Below, in pieces: positions 53,537 to 63,261 of a stretch of DNA of 64,000 nucleotides. Within the stretch, counting starts at the first letter, position 1. Each line of letters starts with the position of its first letter. Origin of the DNA: Trichoplax sp. H2 (lineage: Eukaryota > Placozoa > Uniplacotomia > Trichoplacea); NCBI GenBank assembly GCA_003344405.1, contig NOWV01000005.1:1154394-1218393 (forward strand), read 5' to 3'. The translations under genes and the position numbers were made by a program. The notes below the pieces were generated by a model. It was not told the origin of the DNA, did no database searches, and saw only the letters and a program-made list of their open reading frames with translations.

Positions 53537-56500
53537 TTAACTTGTTGATATTCCGTTCTGTTGTTTGGGGTTTTCATTGCGATAAGAACCATCCAATTCA
53601 TGCAATGTTAGATTTTTCGTTTTAAAGAATTCTACAAGCGCTGCGCCAGGTATTGCGAGGATCGGCAACAAGATTACGCAAAACATTAAGGCCGTTAGCC
53701 ATCCAGGATACGGAAGTGACGCTCCCGAAGCCTATACAGATCAAAAAGCAATATGTGATTACACTTTAAATTTACAGCGATATTTTACTATACATAAATC
53801 TTAGCTTTGAAGTACTTAATCTGGAGACAGTCACACATAACATAAATTAGAATTAATCGATGCCCAAAAGTAGCCATACCGTCTCTTTTGACCACTGGCT
53901 GTACATCAGCGTTGATTGAGCGAGCTGAATAATAGTTGCAATTATGATCACAACGATTGATAATGGAGTTATTATAAACCAGCAAGCTTTCCAGTACAGG
54001 TTTGGTTGATCTCCAGTCATGTATTCGATATCATTACATAATCTGAAATTGCAAACAATACCAGTTATTAACCAGCAGTCCGAACTAACTACTGCCCAAC
54101 TCATTTGATAGCTTACAAATCATAAGTAGTAGTTTTATCTATTAGAGTAAAAAAGAGTGTTTGATATCTTACCTTTTCGGACCATAAACGAATAGAATTC
54201 CAGATACCTCAGCCAATGCGATAACAAGTAACGGAATCGGCAAGCTTACTGCATCAAAGACTTCAACGAAATAGAGACCAGAGCGTTGAGTAAAAATGAA
54301 GCCAAACAAAAATAGACAGAAGCAGATCCCAGCTACAGTAAAAGAAAATACAGCTTGTTAGACTTAGTTAGAAAATAGGTAAAATCCGGAAAGAATTTAT
54401 GTAGCATCAGCAAATAATACTTTTGTACGAGATGCTGCAATTATAAATCGATAACTCTATTTTTGATTTGCAATATATTTACATACGAGGCTAACGGTAT
54501 GTAAAGACTACCTGCAAGAACTTCTTTCCTGATCTTTTTAAAGTATGCAGAATCCGTGAGTGTTGTAAGGATTGTTTCCATTGCGCCAAAAATGCTATCA
54601 ATGCCAAGAGTTAGCAACATGAAATAAAATATTATTGACCAAAATTGTGGAGGAGAGAAGCCAGCAATAATATCAGCAAAAACAATAAATACGAGGCCAG
54701 GGCCACTACCGACCTTTAAAATTGAAATTAAAAATGGAAATGATTAAAAAGTTACCTTTTTAGCAATATTTTTCCAGTACTACACGGATGTATTTAACAA
54801 TTGTAGTTTCAGTTAATGCAACAATAAATACCGAGTCAAGATAGTCCGCAATTTTGCATTTGTTTAAAGCAGCTTCCATGCCCATCGTTGCATTAACTGA
54901 ACTTATACACGCATCATATTTAGTAGTAGCCATATGACCCAGCACGGAAAATACAACAACAGCAGCAAAAAGCGAAGTACAACAGTTGACTAGCGATACG
55001 CAAACTGCATCTCTTCCACATTTATTCTTGACTGGATTGTAACTAGCAAAAGCTATTAGTGAACCGAAACCAACACCTAGAGAATAAAATATTTGTGTTG
55101 CAGCATCTAACCAGACCAGTGGGTCTCTCAGCTTTTCAAACTTGCCAAATTAAAATATAAACAAAATTAGCAAAATTTTTATTTCAAATTAATCGATTTG
55201 TAGTCAATTAATTGTCCAATTCAATATCGTAGGCATAATTCTAGTTTCACTTCATGCTTAATTCACAGTGGAACTTACTTGAGGTGTTACTAGATGTAAT
55301 AAGCCGTTTTCAAACCCATGTAACGTAAATCCACGAATCATGAAAATGAATAATACCAAATACGGGAATGTTGCAGTGAAGTATATGACCTAGTATGAAT
55401 AAGGAAACGATAACATTATGCGCTAATTGATTCTCAAACCAATACCATAAATACATGATTAGCTACAGTAAAATCGAGCAAGAGCTAGCTCTTTGCTCAC
55501 TAATGATTGACCGTACCTTTCCAGATGATTTAATACCCTTGAGGATACTGCAATAAATGATAATCCAACCGCCTAGCAAGCATAAGGTTAATTTCCAGTA
55601 TAAACCACCACTTATATTAATGTTGTTAGAGACATCGTTCACTTCACGGAAGAAAAAGTATACAACAGGGTTACTATTGGCGCATTCTTCTACAGGAAGT
55701 GTCACATTAGCGGGTTGACCGGGCGGTGTATACGTTGGACAACGACTCCAAGGAAGGACCACTTGAAAAGAACTGAAGAGGTACATTAAACAGTACGCAA
55801 TGATAATGATATAGTAGGAGGAGGCAACGATGGATACTAATAAGCCAGCTACTCCAACACCTTTTAATTTCGGAGAAATAAGATTCCAGGACCCAACAGG
55901 GCCATTACGTAATCTCTGACCAATAGCCAATTCCAAGTGAAAAATGGGTATTCCTTCGATGACTAACATTATGAAATACGGGATAAGGAAAGCACCTGAA
56001 AAAAATTTGTTTACCGAATTTCAAATTTCTGTTTGAATATCATTAGGTAAATCTGCATAATTTATTGGATATTGGTGGTCAAAATTTGAAGAAGTAAAGA
56101 GTAGTTCATCGATAGAGGTTATATCTTTACTGATTGTATCGTGGGAATGTATGGTAAAATTCAATTCGATCTACGATTCTAGTAATATTGAACTATTCAC
56201 GTATCCAACATCAGTATCAAATGCATACTTTATTTTCCATCGCATTCAACGACAATCAAAAATCAAGCCCCTCAAGAGGAAAGCAAGCTAATTAGTAAAG
56301 CAACGTTGGTAACTCACAAACGCATAGCGTGTAATTACCTCCACCGTTCTTCTGAACTAAGTAAGGAAATCTCCAAACATTTCCTAGGCCAACAGCAAAG
56401 CCGATAGTCGCCAATATAAATTGAGCTTTATTATCCCAACGTAATCGAGTTTCTTGCTGTTCATCATCTTCAGGTGCTTTTTCACCCATCCCATTTAGTT

Positions 56501-56546
56501 GCATCGATTTCTCATTATTTACTTCGAGATCTTTCTCGTCGGCCAT
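53537..56546 (-). CDS. SLC6-family Na+/Cl- symporter, gene A (8 exons, 608 aa)
   Basis: Exons in coding order are 56546-56339, 55995-55517, 55389-55279, 55140-54832, 54713-54512, 54332-54173, 54042-53880 and 53731-53537. All introns are GT..AG, with phases 1,0,0,0,1,2,0, and the frame stays open for 609 codons. The cytoplasmic N-terminus is acidic (residues 1-42). TM1 carries [15 protein letters not shown] (49-63), followed by KNGGGAFLIPY. TM3 has Tyr130-Tyr131. Extracellular loop 2 has Cys155 and Cys174 (the family disulfide) and sequons at Asn166 and Asn196. TM6 reads [15 protein letters not shown] (278-292) and TM8 has Asp408-Ser409. Chloride-site residues Tyr76, Gln282, Ser286, Asn318 and Ser322 are all present. 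Gly53 sits where monoamine transporters have Asp, which argues against a monoamine substrate; the true substrate is unknown. The start has A at -3 and G at +4. Length is normal for the family. Confidence 0.96.
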
Positions 56547-57379
56547 TATAAGAGGCTTATAAGATTTTTATCGCAATAGCAGCTGGTAGGAATTATAGCT
56601 AAATAAGAGCAGTATACGTGGTCTATGAGTATAACTTACTTATCCAATTCATGAAATTTTAGCAAGGAAAGATGTGTACTATACTGTAGCTAGCTATCGT
56701 ATTTTATGATAGGAGCGTCAAAATTATTAAGAAATAAAGGCATTTACTAAACAAACAAGTTTAATGTAAATTACTATCAAGACGTCAAAACAGTCTCTAT
56801 TCCAGACATGCGATCAAAACAACATTCTTTATGCCTATAACATGTAGGACTTTATCACTCCCATCTTTAAATTAATTCATACCAGTAACTATAATAAAAT
56901 ATTTTAGTAAGGGGAAAAGTGTAATTTGCTGTTTAGCTATTCTTACATTCTGTAACAATTTCAATGTTGATCTGTAGCGAACAGCAGCAATATAACAAAA
57001 TTACTTCTAAGTGATCGCTATTCTCTATGCTGTATGATGATGCGTCTACAGATGTGGCGTTTTTACAATGTTTAGTAGTAGTATCAAGAGAAGCAAAGTT
57101 AAAAAGTAGAGTAAAGTGATATACCGTACCTACCTACTATCTACTATAGTAGATAAATTACGATAACATATCAATACGAGCAATTAATGCACTATTAATG
57201 CAAAATTTATCGGCATAAAATAAAAACACTGTACTGTAGATAAACATCCCACATCGTGTATTTCAATTGAACCCTGATGTGCCCTTAATACACTGTCCAC
57301 TCTACAGACACAGTTTACTCGTCTACAGTATCGTATTAATTAATCAAACTTCTTGGTGTTTGTCTCTTTTAGCAGGTAG
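56547..57379. other. 5' flank of gene A
   Basis: AT-rich flank, with TACTGTA/TACAGTA sites at 56682, 57232 and 57324. No further coding exon of gene A is needed: the protein already has a complete N-terminus. Confidence 0.5.
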
Positions 57380-57535
57380 AATTTCGCCAGAGTGTATATC
57401 TGCACAGCGCTAGCTGGCGCCGACAATTCAAATATAAAATTCTTCAGGAATTAGTATGTATCCAACACTGAATGGACGCGCCGCTCCTCCATTCTAGTTA
57501 AAGCGAAGTTAATTACGGAAAGATCGGTCGCCAAT
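57380..57535. promoter_or_regulatory. CpG-rich patch upstream of gene A
   Basis: I count about eleven CpG in 155 bases here, including GGCGCCGAC and GGACGCGCCGC, whereas CpG is scarce in the flanks. It lies about 0.85 kb upstream of the gene A start codon and could mark its promoter or a 5' untranslated exon. No TATA or initiator element could be fixed. This is an inference from composition only. Confidence 0.3.
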
Positions 57536-57639
57536 GATGGACACAACATCCTAAGTATTCAGCTTCACGTATAGATTGGTAAACTCATGGATACATTTCT
57601 TATTAATCAAGTATGTATGCACAGTAGGCCGTTGCTTAT

Positions 57640-57870
57640 CCATTTTAGATCTCAGTAAGCGAGAGGTTTGATCAACATGGAGAAATCGGTATTGTAACTA
57701 CAGTACTGCATATGCGTTTGTACATGAAGGACGAAATTAATAGCGAGAATGCCTAAGGAAGCAGGTTGATAAACATGGAGAAATTGATAAAAATACTGTA
57801 TAACGACGGTTGAGCACCTACTGTACGATTGCTTACATGAAGGAAGAAATGAACGGCAGCAATCAAGTCT
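57640..57870. repeat. Two-copy tandem duplication, about 98-114 bp
   Basis: GATCAACATGGAGAAATCGG at 57670 pairs with GATAAACATGGAGAAATTGA at 57768. TACATGAAGGACGAAAT at 57721 pairs with TACATGAAGGAAGAAAT near 57835. The 92-codon minus-strand frame at 57652-57930 is this duplication read through. Confidence 0.85.
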
Positions 57871-58354
57871 GTTCTTGGTATTACAAGCGGAGAGAAAATG
57901 GCTCAATTCATGACAGAAGAAAGACTGCATCTCATTAAAATAAGCTAAGCGCTTTTAAAATGCTCCACGATGTTTTGCAACATTGCAGGCGATTGGTAAT
58001 TGGGTAAACACAGTATTTGAAGAAACTGATGGTAAAATTACTGGACAGTAATAATTAATTGGTTTTATGGGTGAAAATAGCAAAAAAACGAAGTTGCTTA
58101 TTATCCGGACAATTAAATTAGATGTTTACGCCATCACCTTTTAAAAATTGGATTACCACTCCATTCAGAAATATCATATGGTCAGCCAATGAAAGTATGA
58201 GCCTTTTTGTAGTTTGTTTGCTTTTAATGGAATCGAAAAAATTGCATTTAAGCTTTCAGTATTTTGGATCGCAGTAGTATTTATATGACAAGAGTATTAG
58301 CTCGGGCTGACAGGGATACATTACAGTATGGGGTAGGCGTCCCTTTTTAGTATA
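57871..58354. other. AT-rich non-coding DNA
   Basis: No gene recognised. TACAGTATGGGGTAGGCG at 58322, just before the next array, resembles a Tc1-like terminus preceded by TA; no matching far end was found. Confidence 0.4.
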
Positions 58355-58948
58355 CAGCACAACTGTCTAAAACGGTTGGCATCATGTACTTTTGAAACAT
58401 TTGTAAAAATCTTTGTCAACCAATATACTAGTGATCATAAAGCAACCATGCAATATGTAGTGTTTTCAATTGATTGCACAACTGTCTAAAACGGTTAGCA
58501 TCTTGTGGTTCTGAAACATTTGTAAAATCTTTGTCAACCAATATACTAGTGATCATAAAGCAACCATGCAAATGTAGTGTTTTCAATTAATTGCACAACT
58601 GTCTACAGTACAACGGTTAGCATCTTGTAGTTCTGAAACATTTGTAAAATCTTTGTCAACCAATATACTAGTGATCATAAAGCAACCATGCAAATGTAGT
58701 GTTTTCAATTAATTGCACAACTGTCTAAAACGGTTAGCATCTTGTGGTTCTGAAACATTTGTAAAATCTTTGTCAACCAATATAGTGATCATAAAGCAAT
58801 CATGCAATATGTAGTGTTTTAAATTAATTAATTGCACAACTGTCTAAAACGGTTAGCATCTTGTAGTTCTGAAACATTTGTAAAATCTTTGTCAACCAAT
58901 ATAGTGATCATAAAGCAACCATGCAATATGTAGTGTTTTCAATTATTT
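58355..58948. repeat. Homogeneous tandem array, 5 copies of about 119 bp
   Basis: Units begin with GCACAACTGTCTAAAACGG at 58357, 58476, 58593, 58714 and 58833. They continue with CATTTGTAAAATCTTTGTCA, ATAGTGATCATAAAGCAACC and GTAGTGTTTTCAATTA. Copies are nearly identical. Copy 3 has CTGTCTACAGTACAACGG where the others have CTGTCTAAAACGG, a net gain of 5 bp. Confidence 0.95.
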
Positions 58949-59429
58949 GGAGAATTCATTGATGAGGTCATACTAAATTAAATTATCCAAAGTTAATCTG
59001 CATTAATCTACAGTATTGAGACAATCATGTAATAAACATCCACTAGAGGAATGGTAGGTAATACGCCAGCATTTTCTTGCCAGAAGCCCATCGGAAGTTA
59101 TGCACTGTATATATCTACATACTGGATGTTTTGATAGCATCATCTGTTCATATAGGCATTGGCACAATAGCCGTGATTTGCTTAGACAACGAAAAAATGT
59201 CTAATTGATAATAGGATTAATCCCATTAAAACGTTTAGCGATATCCGCCTTTCCTGTTCAATAGTGAGCTAGCAAACAAAATAATTAGCAACGTAGGCCT
59301 TCCAGCGCTAATACACACTGTAGTATACACCAATATTAAACAGTGCATCCTTCTCCAGTAGTCTAAAAGAAGAGGGAACACTGCAATTAACAGTAGTCCC
59401 AATGCCTCCATTCCTATCGTTTCCGCATA
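58949..59429. other. Non-coding or unresolved DNA with a hydrophobic minus-strand frame
   Basis: The minus-strand frame at 59235-59429 reads GLLLIAVFPLLLDYWRRM and then a second hydrophobic stretch. This vaguely resembles a helix-loop-helix of a major-facilitator transporter (DxxGRR-like loop). It has no start of its own and no clean splice sites, so I do not call it a gene. Confidence 0.3.
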
Positions 59430-60560
59430 CACACACAGTTATCCTAAATCTCTTTATCATTTACATGGCCATCGAAATGATGTAAAACCATCATTTGGGA
59501 TCAAGTCGATTGAAGTACACTCTACTCTACTGCCGTTGTTGATAATATTATAAAATTTGAATCTGATTTCATTTTTTTCATTATTCATTTTTTATACAAT
59601 TACGGCAGCAGAAAACAATCCTTAATGTATCGCAATTGAGTTATCGACATTGGAATCTATTACTATCATTTCTATGCATAGACACAGTTGTACTGGATCA
59701 CTTTATCATCCACATGATGTCGAGTGCAATACTATTTGGGATCAAGTTAATTGAATCTTACCCTACTACTGTATATCCCGTTAATAATATTGAAAATTTG
59801 AAGAACACGATTCATTTTTTCATCATTGAATTTGAATAGACTGATCGCCATTGAGTTGTGGAAAATTTGATCTTTCACGATAGCGTGTGGCGTAAAATCA
59901 CGATAATGTGGAAAAAAAGGTTCATTTTGATAAAGGAAAAAAAAAAGGCAACCAAGTTCTGAAAAATTGGCTGTTTTACAATCATTTGCATCTCCACACA
60001 GTTGTATTCAATCATTCCATCATGTATACGGTCATCAAACGATGTCCAACAGCATTTCCGATCAAGTCAATTGGATAACACTCTACTCTATCCGTTGACA
60101 ATATTGGAAAATTGGAATGATTATGCGTTTTTCATGATCGATCATTTCATTTGCTAAAAGACAACTGATCTGTACTGTAGTTTAGTGCCACTGAGTTATC
60201 CAACATTGGATCATTTACGATCGCGCTTGGCGTGAAGAATAAAAACATGCAAGACATGGATTTGCATCTCCACACAGTTGTATTCAATCATTCCACACGG
60301 TCATCAAACGATGTCCAACAGCATTTCTGATCAAGTCAATTGGATAACACTCTACTCTATCCGTTGACAATATTGGAATGATTATCCCTTTTTTTCATGA
60401 TCGATCCAAAATCGATCATGAAAGACAACTGATCTGTACTGTAGTTTAGTGCCACTGAGTTATCCAACATTGGATCATTTACCATCGCGCGTGGCGTGAA
60501 GAATAAAAACATGCAAGACATGGATTTGTAGAATAGCAACATTGTCCAATTCGATGATGG
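59430..60560. repeat. Tandem array, 4 copies of 250-315 bp, last two nearly identical
   Basis: CACACAGTTGTA-type anchors at about 59432, 59682, 59995 and 60271. Units share GATCAAGTCAATTGGATAAC, CTCTACTCTATCCGTTGACA and GAGTTATCCAACATTGGATC. The third and fourth units differ mainly by small indels. The 68-codon minus frame at 60357-60563 and the 67-codon plus frame at 59636-59839 lie in these units. Confidence 0.9.
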
Positions 60561-60647
60561 CATTGATAACTCATTTATAAATACAAAATACTACTAGCTA
60601 GTTAGTACCTTTAGCATTGATCTTTCACATTGCACGTGATTGATTTA

Positions 60648-60746
60648 ATGTACAGAATCGCCATTCTTGTTGTCATCATATTATTACAGTGCTATTGCCT
60701 ACTTGGCACTATTGTATCGGAGAAGGCATCGTATTTGTCCCTGTAG
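60648..60746 (+). CDS. Candidate signal-peptide-like mini-ORF (32 aa), uncertain
   Basis: The frame starts MYRIAILVVIILLQCYCLLG, a basic residue followed by a long hydrophobic core and small residues, as in a secretory signal peptide. It then ends after 12 more residues. It could be the first exon of a secreted-protein gene, but no convincing donor site and no downstream exon could be fixed. It may equally be chance in AT-rich DNA. Confidence 0.15.
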   Translation: MYRIAILVVIILLQCYCLLGTIVSEKASYLSL

Positions 60747-60818
60747 TATTCAACGAATGGCAAATGCATTCAAATTGACTATACAAATAATTGAAATTAC
60801 TTTATCGGCAGGGCTTTT

Positions 60819-61091
60819 GTGACCTTCAAAGGAAAAAAAAAACATGACCGGTTTGTAATTCTTGTCATTGCAACTCTGTCATGGGATATTATTGCATCAT
60901 CTCAGCAAGTAGAGGCCAACAGCATCCCACGCCAACATTTCGACGAAAGTAGATGTACAAATAGGGCGGCATTGTGGATACAGTATGTCATGGAAAACGC
61001 CGGTACTATAGGCATGGTAGTACAACCGGCACTGGCAAACAAATCAACAATGTCAACAGCAAAAACAGTAGCAAACGGTCAAATTCCTTAA
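60819..61091 (+). CDS. Candidate ORF of 90 aa with hydrophobic N-terminus, uncertain
   Basis: An open frame of 90 codons. Residues 1-10 are basic (MTFKGKKKHD) and residues 11-26 are hydrophobic (RFVILVIATLSWDIIA), resembling a signal peptide or signal anchor. The rest is polar with a single Cys and matches no family I know. The length is near the chance limit for this composition. No polyadenylation or splice evidence supports it. Confidence 0.15.
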   Translation: MTFKGKKKHDRFVILVIATLSWDIIASSQQVEANSIPRQHFDESRCTNRAALWIQYVMENAGTIGMVVQPALANKSTMSTAKTVANGQIP

Positions 61092-62068
61092 AGCCATAGT
61101 AGATCGTCAATACTGCTTTGAAGAGTCATGAGTCGACTGCATTCGACAACTGGATGTGCATCATTGTAGCCATGATCTTTTTTTGGTAGCAAAGTGAAAA
61201 CAAGGCGATACTCTTGCAACTTTGCAACCTACTGTCATGTCGCTACAAATGGTTTAGGCTTACCAAGGTGGTCGATGATGGCAGTCAAAAAGTCCAACAA
61301 CAAAATCCACCCGTGGCGATCATCAAGAATAGACTATCCTTTTGTACCTAGAATACTACTGTCATTGGCTTAGTAGTTTAATCCTTGTCCTTAGGGACTA
61401 CAACATTTCATGATACCCTATGCTATGACTGGCTTGGGTAATTGTTCAGCTTGATCTTGCCAGTCAGAATCAATTCTCTACGGTAGTTTCATGAGTAACG
61501 GCTAATTGACAGCATTTTGTGGACTGAGCAATTGGATAACTATGATGATGCAAGGCAGTGGTAATATAATGTTCAATCAATCCGTTTCAAGCCAGTTGTC
61601 ATTGTCAAATAGTGAGGGAATGATTGAGTTGGCATGGTAGTCGATGAATTTTGATTGACTGTTTTGAAAGATAGATTGCTTAGCATTGTAAAGTCACTCA
61701 TTTTAAAATGATTGATTCATGGATAGAAAAGGGATACAGTACGTGTGTAGTTGTAAAAAGAATGCAAGAGTCGATCTAGAGTCAGCTAGTACGTTTCAAG
61801 TGGGAAAATGTGGGAAAGCTTGTTGACGAGCCCTTTTCACCATTGACTGCAAACTGTAGTGTAGTCCTATTCGATTTACTATCATGCAAGTGCATGCATG
61901 TTGTCTAATTTGCCCAATGCAATAATAAGCCGATTATCATAACAACATTGATCAAGGCAATTCTAAACACAATTCTATGTAGGATAATTGAACGTGACAC
62001 AATATGCATGAAAGAGAAAATTCAAGATTGAAATGGATGAGAATAGGCCAAAGTCGGGCATAACTTAC
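61092..62068. other. Unresolved lower-AT sequence, no gene called
   Basis: Less AT-rich and non-repetitive compared with the desert. A possible minus-strand splice donor CTTG|GTAAGCC lies near 61265 after a short open frame, but it could not be linked in frame to the candidate exon at 62069-62166. Confidence 0.4.
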
Positions 62069-62166
62069 CTCGTTTGCCCAAACTCTCCAATCAATGTGGG
62101 TATGGACCACAAATGGTGTTGGCGCTATACCAGGAGAACGGGTGGCCGATTTGCGATTGCCAATGG
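62069..62166 (-). CDS. Candidate isolated internal exon (98 bp)
   Basis: On the minus strand the segment is bounded by TTATTATTACAG and by ACGAG|GTAAGT, which are near-ideal acceptor and donor sites. One of the three frames is open throughout (2 nt plus 32 codons) and includes PGIAPTPFVVHTHIDW and RVWANE. I do not recognise the protein and could not connect neighbouring exons in phase. A 71-codon frame on the opposite strand (62033-62248) overlaps it. Confidence 0.25.
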
Positions 62167-62739
62167 CTGTAATAATAATTTATGGATCAACAGCCTGCGC
62201 TTTATCGCAGGATGGATACGAAATTGGTTGAGTTTGTTCAAGACCTAGATTAAGTAGGAGAAAAAAAAAAAATAAAAAAAATTGTCCATCAAAATGGAGT
62301 GTTGAAGAATGACGACGATGTTGTTGTATGCAATGCGATGAAATAATGGACGTCGAATCAAGATGTCCAGTCGGATTTTTCTGCTGATGGATTGAGTTAA
62401 TCCATCTCTCTCTCTCTCTTGTAGAATGCAATGGAAAACTCTGACTGTTATGATCGGATTGGCCTACAGTACTCTACTGTTGTAGAAAGAAAACATTTGT
62501 ATCGGATGAAGACGGTGTGGCAACAAAGAAATTATGTTTGAAAACTCTTTTCAAAATGAGCAAGTCCCAAGCCTAACTGTTTGCTTGGATTAGCCTTGAT
62601 CTCAACCAACACAATCACCTCTTACCAATTATTTACCTCAAGAATCGACTGCAATGGGCCAACCAAGAGGGTATTCCAACTGCACTTAGCTTACAACTAA
62701 GCCAATCTACAGCAAGATTTGACTTCTATTTCCAGCAAA
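62167..62739. other. Unresolved sequence with A-rich and CT microsatellites
   Basis: An A-rich run at about 62260-62280 and a (CT)n tract at about 62405-62420. At 62465 two TAC(A/T)GT motifs form a near palindrome (CTACAGTACTCTACTGTTGTAG, split by one extra T). No gene called. Confidence 0.45.
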
Positions 62740-63130
62740 GGTTTTGAATCCCTTTTTAATGGCTGCTTCTCCAAGTCCGCCTTTCCTCTCCAACTGGGGG
62801 GGTAAACTTGTCACCGGGTGGCCACCACACTCTACCATAGTACATGGTATGCTGGCTAGCGGGTATACTAACCCTTGTAAACCAGTGGGTTCCCCTGGTG
62901 GTCCAGGATGGGTGAGATCACGTGGCTTGTCAGTCAACAATAGAAGCAAGCCAACCCTTGAAGGGAAGCTAACCCATACCATACCGACGGCCTCAGTCTG
63001 AAGCTGTCGTTGCGAAGAGATGGAGGTTATGCTGATACACCGAATGGACGACGTTGCTCTTGATTGATTGATTGCACTCCGTGAAACACGATACCACCTT
63101 AGCTTCAACCCTCCGTCCAGGTGTACCACC
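62740..63130. repeat. GC-rich block, probably part of an interspersed element
   Basis: This is clearly GC-richer than the rest, with sharp edges. Long frames are open on both strands (62707-63129 minus, 140 codons; 62744-63001 plus, 85 codons) without recognisable domains. It is followed by short-period AATTC and AATT tracts (about 63145-63197), which recalls the 3' tail of a non-LTR retroelement. I could not identify reverse-transcriptase motifs, so the element type is open. Confidence 0.35.
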
Positions 63131-63149
63131 AGGTTGGACGTTCTTCAAT

Positions 63150-63198
63150 TCAATTCAATTTAATGAATGAATTAATTAATTAATTAATTAATTAATTG
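63150..63198. repeat. (AATTC)n then (AATT)n microsatellite
   Basis: CAATTCAATTCAATTTAATG is followed by about seven tandem ATTA units. Confidence 0.9.
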
Positions 63199-63261
63199 AA
63201 TTGCTGGCAAGGCCATGGACCGTACGGTCGAGGCACAAATCAGCCACCAAAAGAAGCGGGA

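Noticed and set aside
54043-54104. ATG at 54104 as the start of a separate 83-aa protein
   Set aside because: It lies in intron 6; the acceptor TTTCAG at 54043 restores the SLC6 sequence in phase with exon 6.
54714-54831. Extension of gene A exon 4 past 54832 to a later GT donor (GTAACT after CTAAAAAG)
   Set aside because: An in-frame TAA comes before that donor, and joining at TCG|GTATTT gives the family sequence up to GSGPGLVF exactly as in gene B (AGC|GTAAGT).
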